From positions 346,513-410,512 of the forward strand of contig NZ_JALGRP010000002.1 in assembly GCF_022815605.1 (NCBI RefSeq): a stretch of 64,000 bases of DNA, written 5' to 3'. The notes beneath the pieces are model-generated. The model saw only the letters and a program-made list of their open reading frames with translations. It had not been told where the DNA came from and searched no databases. Shown piece by piece: positions 8,615 through 17,017 of this stretch (the first letter of the stretch is position 1; each line of letters opens with the position of its first letter). This DNA comes from Microbacterium sp. VKM Ac-2923 (lineage in GTDB: Bacteria; Actinomycetota; Actinomycetes; Actinomycetales; Microbacteriaceae). A program made the position numbers and the translations under genes.

Positions 8615-9352
8615 TCAGGACGTGGGGGTCGACAGGCGCAGGTCGCCGATGACGACCTCGACCGTCTCTCCGGGGTGAACAGGCGCCTGCGAATGCGGGG
8701 CGCCCATCATGACCACGTCGCCGGGGCCGAGGGTCGTCCACCCCGCGACATAGGCAAGGCACTCGCGGGGGGTCATCGGCAGCCGGCCGGCGGAGGTCTC
8801 GGCGCGGGTGGCACCATCAGCGAGCAGGGCCATGGGCAGGTCGGCGTCGAGCGGGAGGGCGGTGTCGATCCACGGTCCGAGCGGGGTGTACCCCTCCCCC
8901 GACTTCGACTCGAAGTTGCGCGGATCCACCGCTGCCCGGTCGGGGCTGGACAGATCGTTCACCGCGGTGATCCCGAGCACGTACTCGTGGGCGTTCTCGG
9001 CCGTGAGTCCGGTCGTATCGCGCCCGATCACGACGGCCACCTCGGCCTCGGCCACGGTCTGGCCGGCATCGCGGCGCAACCGCACGGTGACGCCGGGACC
9101 CGTGACGGTGCGCGGACTCTTCAACCACGCCTGCACCGGAGACGCGTGGCCCGGCCCGTTCTGCGCGATGCCCACGACGACCGTCGGGGAGCACGGAGCG
9201 GCGAACTCGCCGTCGACGGGCTCGGCGGCATCCCGCGGCTCTTTCCCCTCCGCGAACGCGGCATAGGGGTCGTCGATGGGGATGAACGACCCGTCGTCAC
9301 CGACGCGCACGGTGGTGACGCCACCCGACGTGGACACTCGAGCGATGCGCAT
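8615..9352 (-). CDS. Fumarylacetoacetate hydrolase family protein
   Basis: A 245-residue protein with FAH-fold hallmarks: the EAEVAVVIG metal-binding Glu pair, VNDLSSPDR, KSGEGYTPLGPWI with the conserved lysine, and GDVVMMGAP near the end. Members hydrolyse C-C bonds, or decarboxylate, tautomerise or dehydrate 2-keto acids using Mg or Mn. The ATG at 9352 overlaps the SDR stop codon (TGATG), so translation is coupled. In this locus it could act on a 2-keto-3-deoxy sugar acid, but the substrate cannot be read from sequence. Confidence 0.82.
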   Translation of the reverse strand: MRIARVSTSGGVTTVRVGDDGSFIPIDDPYAAFAEGKEPRDAAEPVDGEFAAPCSPTVVVGIAQNGPGHASPVQAWLKSPRTVTGPGVTVRLRRDAGQTVAEAEVAVVIGRDTTGLTAENAHEYVLGITAVNDLSSPDRAAVDPRNFESKSGEGYTPLGPWIDTALPLDADLPMALLADGATRAETSAGRLPMTPRECLAYVAGWTTLGPGDVVMMGAPHSQAPVHPGETVEVVIGDLRLSTPTS

Positions 9353-10119
9353 CACACCACCGCCGTCATTCCGCCGTCGACGAAGATCGTCTGACCGTTG
9401 ACGAAGTCGCTCGCGGAGCTGGAGAGGAACACCAGCGTCCCCACCAGATCACTGGTGTCCCCCCATCGTCCCGCCGGGGTGCGCGTGCGCACCCACCTCG
9501 AGAACGTCTCGTCGTCGACGAGAGCTTGCGTGAGCTCGGTCGCGAAGTACCCTGGCGCGATGGCATTCGCCTGGATGCCGTGGGGTGCCAGATCGGCGCA
9601 CAGCCCCTTCGACAGCATCGCGATGGCGCCCTTCGTCGCGCCGTAGGCCGCGATCGAGGGGCGGGCGAGCTGAGACTGCACGCTGCCGATCTGCACGAGC
9701 TTTCCGGAACCGCGCGCGATCATGCCCCGCGCCACCCGACGCGACACGTAGAACGCGCTCGAGAGGTTCGTGCGGACCAGGTCGTCCCAGTCGGCGTCGG
9801 CGAACTCGGCGATGGGCGCCCGGCGCTGGACGCCGGCGTTGTTCACGACGACGTCCGGCACACCGTGGTCCCGTTCGATCCGGTCGATGCCGGCGTCGAC
9901 GGCGGCCGAGTCGCCGACGTCGAACGTCGAGACGTGAGCGGTCACGCCGGTCGCCGCGGTGATCTCGTCGGCGGCGCGGCCCGCGGTCGCGGCATCCCTC
10001 CCGTGCACGATGACCGTCGCGCCCGCCTCGGCGAGCCCCTGGGCGAGGGTGCGGCCGATGCCGCGGCTGGAGCCGGTCACGAGGGCGAGACGGCCGGCGA
10101 GGTCGAACGCGGCGCTCAT
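9352..10119 (-). CDS. Short-chain dehydrogenase, gluconate 5-dehydrogenase-like
   Basis: A 255-residue classical SDR. The cofactor motif TGSSRGIG lies at residues 15-22, NNAG near 91, the catalytic serine in GSVQS and YGATK near 157, and the end is FVNGQTIFVDGGMTAVV. It resembles IdnO/KduD-type enzymes that interconvert 5-ketogluconate and gluconate. ATG overlaps the stop of the upstream transporter (ATGA, 10116-10119), so the genes are cotranslated. Paired with the idonate-dehydrogenase-like gene it would complete an idonate to gluconate conversion; other keto-acid substrates are possible. Confidence 0.82.
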   Translation of the reverse strand: MSAAFDLAGRLALVTGSSRGIGRTLAQGLAEAGATVIVHGRDAATAGRAADEITAATGVTAHVSTFDVGDSAAVDAGIDRIERDHGVPDVVVNNAGVQRRAPIAEFADADWDDLVRTNLSSAFYVSRRVARGMIARGSGKLVQIGSVQSQLARPSIAAYGATKGAIAMLSKGLCADLAPHGIQANAIAPGYFATELTQALVDDETFSRWVRTRTPAGRWGDTSDLVGTLVFLSSSASDFVNGQTIFVDGGMTAVV

Positions 10120-11525
10120 CGGATGGTCCGGACGGTGACGGTCGTGGCATCCACGCCCTCGCCGACCTCTTCGCGCGACACCTTGATGGCGTCGTCGGTG
10201 CGGGTGAGGTCGCGACGCAGGGTCTCGGGGACGAGGAACGTCGACGCGGTGGTGATGAGCGCGAGGGTCGCCATGTAGATCGCCAGCAGCAGCCAGTTCG
10301 CGTCGCTGACGGCGATGATGTACGCCCCCAGCACCCCCGCGAGGCCACCGGCGAGAACGGCCGAGAGCTCACGCGCCATGGCCACGCCGAGGTAGCGGTG
10401 ACGGTTGCCGAACAGCTCCGGGAGCATGGCGCACTGCGGTCCGAGCATCGAATTGACCGCGACGCCGATGCCGATCGCGACGACGGCGATGGTGATCGGG
10501 TAGCTGCCGAGCGACATCAGCCACCACGCCGGGAAGGTGAACACCAGCATGAACAGCGCACCCGCACGATAGACGGTGCGCCGGCCCATGCGGTCGGACA
10601 GCGCTCCCGTGAGCGGCACCGAGAAGATACCGATCAGCGAACCGAGCGTGACACCCCAGGTGAGCAGGCTGCGGTCGGCCTGGCCCCCGACGGTGGCGAC
10701 GAAGAACGTCAACGCGAGGGTGTTGAACATGTAGGAGCCGCCGTTCTCGGCCATGCGCAGGCCGATGCCGACGATGACACCCGGCAGACCCCGGGTGAAG
10801 ATGTCTCGAACTGGACGCTCAGCGATCTGCTCGCTCTTCTCGAGCTCGATGAAGGTCGGCGTCTCGCGCAGCCGTATGCGGATGAACAGCGCGAGCAGAA
10901 TGAGCACGAACGAGGCGAGGAACGGCACGCGCCAGCCCCAGCTGAGCAGTTGGTCCTCGGGCAGCAGCGAGATCAGGCTGAAGACGACGGCCGCGAGCAG
11001 GGTTCCCGCCTGGATGCCGATGAAGGGCAGCGCCGAGAAGAAACCGCGGCGCTTCACGGGCGCGTACTCGGCCATGAGCACCGTGGCACCGGCCTGCTCG
11101 GCGCCGGCGCCGAAGCCCTGGAGCAGGCGCATGATCACGAGCAGAATCGGGGCGAGGATGCCGACCGCCTCGTAGGTGGGCAGCAGTCCGATGGCCGTCG
11201 ACGCCCCGCCCATCAGCAGGATCGTGATGACGAGCACCCACTTGCGTCCGAGCTTGTCGCCGAGGACGCCGAAGAAGAGCCCGCCGAACGGCCGGGCGAG
11301 GAATCCGACACCGTAGGTCGCGAACGCGGCCACCGTGGCGAGGGCGGGGTTGTCCTGCGAGAAGAACAGCACATTGAAGATCAACGCCGTCGATAGACCG
11401 TAGAGCGCGAAATCGAAGTACTCGAGCGCACTGCCGATGCTCGAGGCGAGCGTGGCGCGGCGCAGGTTCGCGGCGTATTCGGGGTCATCCGTCGGCTGCG
11501 GCGTCGGTGTGGATGCAGTGGTCAC
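10116..11525 (-). CDS. MHS-family MFS transporter (sugar acid or carboxylate uptake)
   Basis: A 469-residue, 12-helix major facilitator of the metabolite:H+ symporter type. It has the typical SSIGSALEYFDFALYG start, the loop GDKLGRKW after helix 2, and GLLPTYEAVG before helix 4. I prefer the GTG at 11525: AAGGAG sits 6 bases upstream, whereas the ATG at 11531 would begin immediately after it. First gene of the operon that continues with SDR, FAH and dehydrogenase. Promoter and operator-like palindrome lie at 11566-11604. Likely imports the substrate of the operon; exact substrate unknown. Confidence 0.85.
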   Translation of the reverse strand: MTTASTPTPQPTDDPEYAANLRRATLASSIGSALEYFDFALYGLSTALIFNVLFFSQDNPALATVAAFATYGVGFLARPFGGLFFGVLGDKLGRKWVLVITILLMGGASTAIGLLPTYEAVGILAPILLVIMRLLQGFGAGAEQAGATVLMAEYAPVKRRGFFSALPFIGIQAGTLLAAVVFSLISLLPEDQLLSWGWRVPFLASFVLILLALFIRIRLRETPTFIELEKSEQIAERPVRDIFTRGLPGVIVGIGLRMAENGGSYMFNTLALTFFVATVGGQADRSLLTWGVTLGSLIGIFSVPLTGALSDRMGRRTVYRAGALFMLVFTFPAWWLMSLGSYPITIAVVAIGIGVAVNSMLGPQCAMLPELFGNRHRYLGVAMARELSAVLAGGLAGVLGAYIIAVSDANWLLLAIYMATLALITTASTFLVPETLRRDLTRTDDAIKVSREEVGEGVDATTVTVRTIR

Positions 11526-11565
11526 GGCCATCTCCTTCGATCGGCTTGCGTCTTGCGACGAGCCG

Positions 11566-11604
11566 ACTGTACCAACGGAGTGGACACAGTTCAATATGTT
11601 GAAC
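11566..11604 (-). promoter_or_regulatory. Promoter and operator of the MHS-SDR-FAH-dehydrogenase operon
   Basis: On the minus strand TTGAAC (11589-11594) and TACAGT (11566-11571) are 17 bases apart and read as -35 and -10. The -35 box is one arm of a perfect palindrome GTTCAA-TATG-TTGAAC at 11589-11604. A protein bound there would block RNA polymerase. A similar sequence occurs at 13783-13795, so the IclR-type regulator nearby is the obvious candidate. Confidence 0.7.
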
Positions 11605-11654
11605 AGGATTGACGAAGGCCGAGGGCGGGCACTCGTTGCGTCGGCGCGGAATCG

Positions 11655-11796
11655 GCCGTTCGGGGCGCAGCGGACGCGCCCCGAACGGCGAGATGCGCCC
11701 CGAATCCGAGCCTCGACACACCGGTCGACGGGCGCGGGATGCGCCCCGAAGCAGCGCGCCGCGGCGCGCGTCGACGCGCGCGAGAAGCGCCCCGAC
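11655..11796. repeat. Hairpin and GCGCCCCGAA repeats downstream of the IclR gene
   Basis: A 14-bp stem (11655-11668 with 11676-11689, loop of 7) is built around CGTTCGGGGCGC and its complement. The decamer GCGCCCCGAA recurs at 11676, 11695 and 11741, with a variant at 11787; the last two intervals are both 46 bases. The hairpin could end the IclR transcript, though no U-tract follows. Confidence 0.55.
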
Positions 11797-11821
11797 CCCG
11801 AGCCGTGAGCACCGACGCGCG

Positions 11822-12616
11822 TCAGGTCGCGCGGGAGGCGCTGAACGGGTTCGTGAGGGCCCGCGCCGCCTCACGGAGCGCAGCGCCCACGCGTGAGACG
11901 CGCTCGGGAGTGGCATCCGCCACCGGGATGCCGACGCCCAGCGCCAACTGCGGATCGCCCGGCGCCCAGCCTTCGAGGGGAACGGCGACGCCGACGATGC
12001 CGCGGAACGACTCCTCCTCGTCGACGGACCACCCGCGCTGGCGGGCAGTGGCGATCTTGGCGAGGACGGCTTCGACGTCGACCGTGCTGTGCGAGGTGAG
12101 CCGGGGCAGCGGGCGCCCCCGCGACAGCATCTCGCGCACGTCGTCGTCCGCGCGGGTCATCAGCAGCGCCCGGCCCGTGGCCGACAACGCGGCGGGCAGG
12201 CGCGAGCCCAGGGGCGTTCCGAGGCGCACCGACCGCGACCCTTCGTACCGCGCGAGGTAGAGGGCGTCGGTGTCGTCGAGCACAGCGACCTGCACGAGCT
12301 CCGTCGCCAGCACCGGCGACGTCTCGCACACGGCGTAGAACTCGCGCACCTGATTGAACTGCGCGGCGAAGGCGCCGCCGAGCTCTGCCGTGCGGATCCC
12401 GAGGCGGTACCCGAGCGGCACGCGCTCGATCATGCGGCCCGCCTCGAGCGACAGGCAGAGGTTCGCCGTCGATGACTTCGCCAGGCCGAGGCCCGCTGCC
12501 AGTTCCGTGAGCGTCAGCGCGCGTCCCGCCTCGGCGAGAAGCCCGAGAAGCCGGATGCCACGCCCCACCGCCGGGGCCGGATCCCGGACGACACCGCCCT
12601 CTTCGTCATCGCTCAC
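11822..12616 (-). CDS. IclR-family transcriptional regulator
   Basis: A 264-residue regulator with an N-terminal winged helix (GRGIRLLGLLAEAGRALTLTELAAGLGLAKSST, about residues 18-50) and a C-terminal effector-binding domain (from about residue 90, including SATGRALL and RGIVGVAVPLEG). GTG 12616 is chosen because GGGGAGG lies 5 bases upstream. It follows the 2-hydroxyacid dehydrogenase gene by 40 bases on the same strand. IclR proteins often repress sugar-acid and aromatic catabolism; the shared motif at 11598-11610 and 13783-13795 marks likely targets. Inducer unknown. Confidence 0.88.
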   Translation of the reverse strand: MSDDEEGGVVRDPAPAVGRGIRLLGLLAEAGRALTLTELAAGLGLAKSSTANLCLSLEAGRMIERVPLGYRLGIRTAELGGAFAAQFNQVREFYAVCETSPVLATELVQVAVLDDTDALYLARYEGSRSVRLGTPLGSRLPAALSATGRALLMTRADDDVREMLSRGRPLPRLTSHSTVDVEAVLAKIATARQRGWSVDEEESFRGIVGVAVPLEGWAPGDPQLALGVGIPVADATPERVSRVGAALREAARALTNPFSASRAT

Positions 12617-12656
12617 CGCGACCTCCCCGTCGTGCCGGCGCCGCCGGGGCGACGCG

Positions 12657-13712
12657 TCAGTAGAACTCGACCGTATCGACAACGGCGCGCATCGGCTGAC
12701 CGTCGAGCAGTCGCGTGGCGTTCTCGGCGAAGCGGCGGGCGATGCGCTCCTCCTCCTTGCTACTGAGAGCGGCCGTGTGCGGGCTCACGAGCACGCGCGG
12801 ATGCCGCCACAGCGGGGACTCCTCCGGCAGCGGCTCCACCTCGAACACGTCCATGGCGGCGAAAGACACGCGACCGTCGTCCAGCGCCGCCAGGAGCGCC
12901 GACTCGTCGATGACGGTGCCACGACCGACACTGGCGAGGATCACCCCGGGCTTGACCGCCGCGAGGACGTGCGCGTCGACGAGGTGGTGCGTCTGGTCGG
13001 TGCCGGGGAGGGTGACCACGATGGCATCCACCTCTGCGACCGCGCCGACCAGGTCGTCGAGCGGAATCAGGCGATCGACCCCGTCGACGGCCACGCCGGA
13101 ACGGGTCGTCCCCCACACCTCGGCACCGAGGGCCCGGAAGCGACGGGCGCACTCGGCACCGATGCCGCCGAGACCGACGACCAGCACGGTCATCTCGTCG
13201 AGCTGTCGCATCTCCCACCGGTCGGTCCAGGCGCGCTCGTCCTGCTGGCGCGCGAGGCGGGACAGGTCTTTCGCGCCCGCCATCACACCGAACACGGCAA
13301 ACTCCGCCAGCGGTCCGCCGTGGACGCCCGCACTCGTGGTGAAGACGACTCGGTCGAGTGCGGCACGGTCGAGCCCGGCGGCTTTGACCTGGCCGCCGCC
13401 GCCCGCGGCCGTGGTCATGACCCAGCGCAGGCGCGGGTTCGCGACGACGGTACGGGCGAGGGCTGCGGGATCGACGTCCGGGATGCCGAAGAGCGCGTCG
13501 GCCGAGTCGATCAGGGCGTCGAACTCGTCCTGCTCCTTCGCCGAGCGCTCGTGGGCCGGGTCGCCGGACCAGTCGGCGGGGCCGCGCATCGGATGGGTCA
13601 GCCGCGCGTCACGCACGAGGTCCAGCCGCGGCTCCAGCCGCTCGATGAGACGGCAGTGCTCCTCTTTCAGGGGCACGGCCACCACGGCGCGTAGTCTCTC
13701 GTTGGTCGACAT
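12657..13712 (-). CDS. D-2-hydroxyacid dehydrogenase
   Basis: A 351-residue NAD(P)-dependent dehydrogenase of the D-isomer-specific family. The Rossmann motif VVGLGGIGAECARRF lies around residue 180, the substrate arginine in SVGRGTVID, the acidic residue in DVFEVEPLP and the catalytic histidine in SPHTA. GGAGGGAGA lies upstream of ATG 13712, which rules out the longer frame start at 13778. It could reduce glyoxylate, hydroxypyruvate or a 2-keto aldonate. Divergent from the gene at 13823, with an operator-like repeat between them. Confidence 0.85.
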   Translation of the reverse strand: MSTNERLRAVVAVPLKEEHCRLIERLEPRLDLVRDARLTHPMRGPADWSGDPAHERSAKEQDEFDALIDSADALFGIPDVDPAALARTVVANPRLRWVMTTAAGGGGQVKAAGLDRAALDRVVFTTSAGVHGGPLAEFAVFGVMAGAKDLSRLARQQDERAWTDRWEMRQLDEMTVLVVGLGGIGAECARRFRALGAEVWGTTRSGVAVDGVDRLIPLDDLVGAVAEVDAIVVTLPGTDQTHHLVDAHVLAAVKPGVILASVGRGTVIDESALLAALDDGRVSFAAMDVFEVEPLPEESPLWRHPRVLVSPHTAALSSKEEERIARRFAENATRLLDGQPMRAVVDTVEFY

Positions 13713-13780
13713 CGTCGTCTCTCCCTCCGCCGCGTCGGTCGGTGACCGCCACGGCTCGCGTGAATCCTCGTTCACCATAC

Positions 13781-13816
13781 TGAACCCTGTTCAACCTGTT
13801 GTCCAGCCGATAGGAT
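13781..13816. promoter_or_regulatory. Operator-like repeat and leaderless promoter in the divergent region
   Basis: TGAAC-CCT-GTTCA (13781-13793) is a perfect inverted repeat. The 13-base string AACCCTGTTCAAC (13783-13795) is the complement of GTTGAACAGGGTT, which matches GTTGAACAGGATT at 11598-11610 in 12 of 13 positions. TAGGAT (13811-13816) ends 6 bases before the ATG at 13823, so that gene appears leaderless and the repeat would cover its -35 region. Confidence 0.65.
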
Positions 13817-13822
13817 GTCGCC

Positions 13823-14740
13823 ATGACGCAGCTCGACGAAGAGACGGCCACCCCCGCAGCGACCGACGTCCGTCTGGGCGTGTGGGGCCTCGGCGCGATG
13901 GGCGAGCCGATGGCGAAACACCTGCTTGCGGCGCGCGGCGCCCTCACGGTGCACGCCCGCCGCGAACGTCCCTCCCTGATCGACGCCGGTGCGCACTGGG
14001 CCTCGACCGCCCGTGAACTCGGGGCCGCAACCGACGCCGTCCTGGTCCTGCTGCCCGACCTCCCCCAGCTCGAGGAGCACCTCGACGGACCCGACGGCCT
14101 GCTGGCCGGCATCGGCGAGCGCGATTTCCTGCTCCTGATCGGATCGACGTCGTCGCCGGTCGGTGTGCGCGAGCTCGCCGCGCGCCTGGCCCCCGGCATC
14201 CGTGTCGTGGACTGCCCCGTCTCGGGCGGCGAAGACGGCGCGAAAGCCGGGACGCTGTCGATCATGCTCGGCGGCTCGCCCGCCGACACCGACCTCGCCG
14301 CCGCCCTCCTGACTCCCTGCGGCACCCCGGTGCGCCTCGGCCCGCTCGGCGCGGGAGAGGTCGCGAAGGCGTGCAATCAGATGGTCGTGGCGGCGACGAT
14401 CCTGGCCCTCGGCGAAGCGACCGAGCTCGCGGCCCGCTCCGATGTCGACCCCGCCGCCCTGTGGGCGCTTCTCGGGGGCGGATACGCCGGGTCGAACCTG
14501 CTCGAGAGCCGTCGGCAGAAGCTCGTCGACGGTGACGACTCCCCCAGCGGCATCGCGGGGTACATGGTGAAGGACCTGGGCTTCGCGGCGGACGTCGCTG
14601 CGGCCACCGATACCCGGCCGGCGCTGCTCCCGGCTCTGCGCGAGGCCTTCGACGAGATCGTCGAGCGCGGCCTCGGCGAGCGCGACATCGCCGTCACCCG
14701 CCGCTTCACGGCCGAGCGGAGCAAGACGGACGCGGGCTGA
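13823..14740 (+). CDS. NAD(P)-dependent beta-hydroxyacid dehydrogenase (3-hydroxyisobutyrate dehydrogenase family)
   Basis: A 305-residue enzyme of the family that includes 3-hydroxyisobutyrate, tartronate semialdehyde and L-threonate dehydrogenases. It has the cofactor motif GVWGLGAMGEPMAKHL near residue 20, the substrate motif DCPVSGGEDGAKAG near 132 and the catalytic lysine in GAGEVAKACNQMVVA. About 16 extra residues precede the Rossmann fold. Leaderless start from TAGGAT at 13811. The operator next to it suggests coregulation with the operon at 8-12 kb. Substrate not determined. Confidence 0.83.
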   Translation: MTQLDEETATPAATDVRLGVWGLGAMGEPMAKHLLAARGALTVHARRERPSLIDAGAHWASTARELGAATDAVLVLLPDLPQLEEHLDGPDGLLAGIGERDFLLLIGSTSSPVGVRELAARLAPGIRVVDCPVSGGEDGAKAGTLSIMLGGSPADTDLAAALLTPCGTPVRLGPLGAGEVAKACNQMVVAATILALGEATELAARSDVDPAALWALLGGGYAGSNLLESRRQKLVDGDDSPSGIAGYMVKDLGFAADVAAATDTRPALLPALREAFDEIVERGLGERDIAVTRRFTAERSKTDAG

Positions 14741-14755
14741 CGCCTGCGAGCGCGG

Positions 14756-15466
14756 TCAGTCCGCGGAGTTCGCGGATGCCATCGCGTCACCGGCCTCGCG
14801 CACGATCAGACGCATCGCCTGGGCGGCCTCCTCGGCCCGACCCGCCGTGACGGCGAACGCGACGTCCTGATGCCAGCGGACGGCGTGGGGGTTGGCGTCG
14901 TGCGGCATGAGGTCGTGCAGGGTGCGCCCCACGAGCACCGACTCCACGACCGAGCCGAGAGCGGCGAACATCGCGTTGCCGGATGCCGAGAGCAGCGTGC
15001 GGTGAAACCGCACGTCGGCCTCGAGATACTCGGCGCCGTCCGCGTCGCGCTCGGTGCGGGCCATCTCCATGACGGCTGCGACGAGGTCGCGGCGCTGTGC
15101 ATCGGTAGCGGAGGCGGCGGCCGCCCGAGCGGCGAGCGGTTCGATCGCCCCCCGCAGCTCGCTGAGCTCGCGCAACTGCGCGCTGCGGCCGGGGCCCGCG
15201 AGCCGCCACGCGATGATCTCGGGCGCGTAGACGTTCCACTCCGTCGACGGGAGCACCTCGACGCCGGTCTTGCGGCGCACGCGGACGAGACCCAGCGACT
15301 GAAGCACGCGGACGGCCTCACGGCCGGCGCCGCGGGAGGAACCTGACGATAAGTCCGCCGTGATCAGGCGGGATCCCGCCGCCAGGTCGCCGTCGACGAT
15401 CGCCGACCCGAGACGGTCGACGAGCGCGTCGTGCAGCGACACCGCATCGATGCGCTCCGTCGTCAT
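14756..15466 (-). CDS. GntR-family regulator, FadR/FCD subfamily
   Basis: A 236-residue regulator with an N-terminal winged helix (LHDALVDRLGSAIVDGDLAAGSRL, then SRGAGREAVRVLQSLGLV) and a C-terminal FCD domain with the metal-ligand pattern (EADVRFHRTLLSASGN and later HQDV). Such proteins sense organic or sugar acids. The ATG at 15466 has no workable ribosome site; CATCAT ends 6 bases upstream and may be a -10 box. It is divergent from the GntP permease, and the spacer holds repeated GTCGTRC elements, so it probably represses the permease-kinase genes and itself. Confidence 0.87.
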   Translation of the reverse strand: MTTERIDAVSLHDALVDRLGSAIVDGDLAAGSRLITADLSSGSSRGAGREAVRVLQSLGLVRVRRKTGVEVLPSTEWNVYAPEIIAWRLAGPGRSAQLRELSELRGAIEPLAARAAAASATDAQRRDLVAAVMEMARTERDADGAEYLEADVRFHRTLLSASGNAMFAALGSVVESVLVGRTLHDLMPHDANPHAVRWHQDVAFAVTAGRAEEAAQAMRLIVREAGDAMASANSAD

Positions 15467-15489
15467 CCTTCGATGATGCCAGACGTGTT

Positions 15490-15549
15490 GCACGACATTT
15501 CCATTTTCGTCGTGCGTGATCCGTCGTCTTGTGGTTTTATGTACGACAA
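15490..15549. promoter_or_regulatory. Repeated GTCGTRC operator elements between the FCD regulator and GntP
   Basis: GCACGAC (15490-15496) and GTCGTGC (15509-15515) form a perfect 7-bp inverted repeat with 12 bases between. A third related element, GTACGAC (15541-15547, complement GTCGTAC), lies closer to the permease. This spacing and sequence are typical of FadR-subfamily GntR sites, so this is the likely control point for the gluconate genes. Confidence 0.6.
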
Positions 15550-15592
15550 ATAGCAAGCGGCATTGCTGCCGCCCGCCAGAACAAGGACGCTC

Positions 15593-16996
15593 ATGGCCCT
15601 CACCTCCCTTCCCGCACCCCTCGTGCTCGCCGCCGCCGAGACCGGGCCCGCCGCCCCGGCCGGTCAACTGATCGCGGCCGCCCTCGTCGGCGTCGCCCTC
15701 ATCGTGGTGCTGATCACGTGGGGCAAGCTCCACCCGTTCCTCGCTCTGACGATCGGCGCGTTGACCACCGGTGTCGTCGCCGGCATGGCGATCCCCACCA
15801 CCGTGAGCAGCTTCACCGGCGGCTTCGGCTCGACGATGGGCGGGGTCGGAATCCTCGTCGCCCTCGGCGCCATCTACGGCAAACTCCTCGCCAACTCGGG
15901 AGGCGCCGACCGCATCGTCGACACGCTGGTCGCCCGTGCGACGCCCCGGAGCCTGCCGTGGGTCATGGGCCTCATCGGCGCGATCATCGGCCTGCCGATG
16001 TTCTTCGAAGTCGGCCTCGTCCTGCTGGTTCCCGTCATCATCCTCGTCGCCCGCCGCTCCGGCGTCGCGCTGATGAAGATCGCCATCCCGACGCTGGCGG
16101 GCCTCTCGGCGATGCACGGACTCGTGCCCCCGCACCCCGGTCCCCTCGCCGCCATCGACGCGCTCGGCGCCAACCTGGGCCTGACCCTCTTCTTCGGCGT
16201 GATCGTGGCCATCCCCGCCGTCATCATCGCGGGCCCGCTGTTCGCACCCATCGCCGCCCGGTGGGCACCGGTCCCCGTTCCCGAGCTGTTCCTCTCGGCG
16301 GAGGAGAAGGGCGACGCGCCCGCTCGTCGACCCTCGTTCGCCGCGACCCTGGGCAGCATCCTGCTCCCCGTCTTCCTCATGTTGCTCAAGGCCGTCGCCG
16401 ACATCGTCGCGCCGGGCTCGAACGACGCATGGAAGGTCGTCATCGACTTCCTGGGCCTGCCGATCATCGCTCTTCTGCTCGCCGTGCTCGTCGGCTTCGT
16501 CGTACTGGGCCGCGGGGCGGGCTTCGACCGTGCCAAGTTGACGAGCGTCGTCGGCTCCTCCCTCGGTCCCATCGCCGGCATCCTGCTGATCGTGGGCGCG
16601 GGCGGCGGCTTCAAGCAGGTGCTCGTCGACACCGGCATCGGCAAGGTCATCGCCGACCTCGTCGCCGGCTCCAGCGTGTCGGTGCTGCTGCTCGCCTGGC
16701 TGGTCGCCGTCGTCATCCGCGTCGCCACGGGATCGGCCACCGTCGCCACCATCACCGCCGCTGGAATCCTGCAGCCCCTCACCGAGACGCTCGACGCCCC
16801 CATGACGGCCCTCCTCGTCCTCGCAATCGGCGCGGGTTCGGTGTTCCTCAGCCACGTCAACGACGCCGGTTTCTGGCTCATCAAGGAGTACTTCGGTCTC
16901 GACATCCCGATGACCCTGAAAACATGGACGGTGCTGGAGTGCGTGATCTCGGTCACGGGCCTGGCCGGCGTCCTCGTCATCAGCGCGTTCGTCTGA
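15593..16996 (+). CDS. GntP-family gluconate:H+ symporter
   Basis: A 467-residue membrane protein with about 12 helices. GntP features include GGFGSTMGGVGILVALGAIYGKLLANSGGA, GLPMFFEVGLVLLVPV, MHGLVPPHPGP near residue 178 and SHVNDAGFWLIKEYFGL near the end. AAGGA lies ahead of ATG 15593, which excludes the upstream ATG at 15563. It is followed after 21 bases by gluconokinase, so transport and phosphorylation of gluconate are coupled. Other aldonates are possible substrates. Confidence 0.92.
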   Translation: MALTSLPAPLVLAAAETGPAAPAGQLIAAALVGVALIVVLITWGKLHPFLALTIGALTTGVVAGMAIPTTVSSFTGGFGSTMGGVGILVALGAIYGKLLANSGGADRIVDTLVARATPRSLPWVMGLIGAIIGLPMFFEVGLVLLVPVIILVARRSGVALMKIAIPTLAGLSAMHGLVPPHPGPLAAIDALGANLGLTLFFGVIVAIPAVIIAGPLFAPIAARWAPVPVPELFLSAEEKGDAPARRPSFAATLGSILLPVFLMLLKAVADIVAPGSNDAWKVVIDFLGLPIIALLLAVLVGFVVLGRGAGFDRAKLTSVVGSSLGPIAGILLIVGAGGGFKQVLVDTGIGKVIADLVAGSSVSVLLLAWLVAVVIRVATGSATVATITAAGILQPLTETLDAPMTALLVLAIGAGSVFLSHVNDAGFWLIKEYFGLDIPMTLKTWTVLECVISVTGLAGVLVISAFV

Positions 16997-17017
16997 CCGG
17001 AACGGAAAGAGAGCATC

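Noticed and set aside
7529..9394. 621-codon plus-strand frame across the idonate-dehydrogenase-like and FAH genes
   Set aside because: It spans two complete minus-strand genes and their junction, and the translation is GC-bias sequence without domains.
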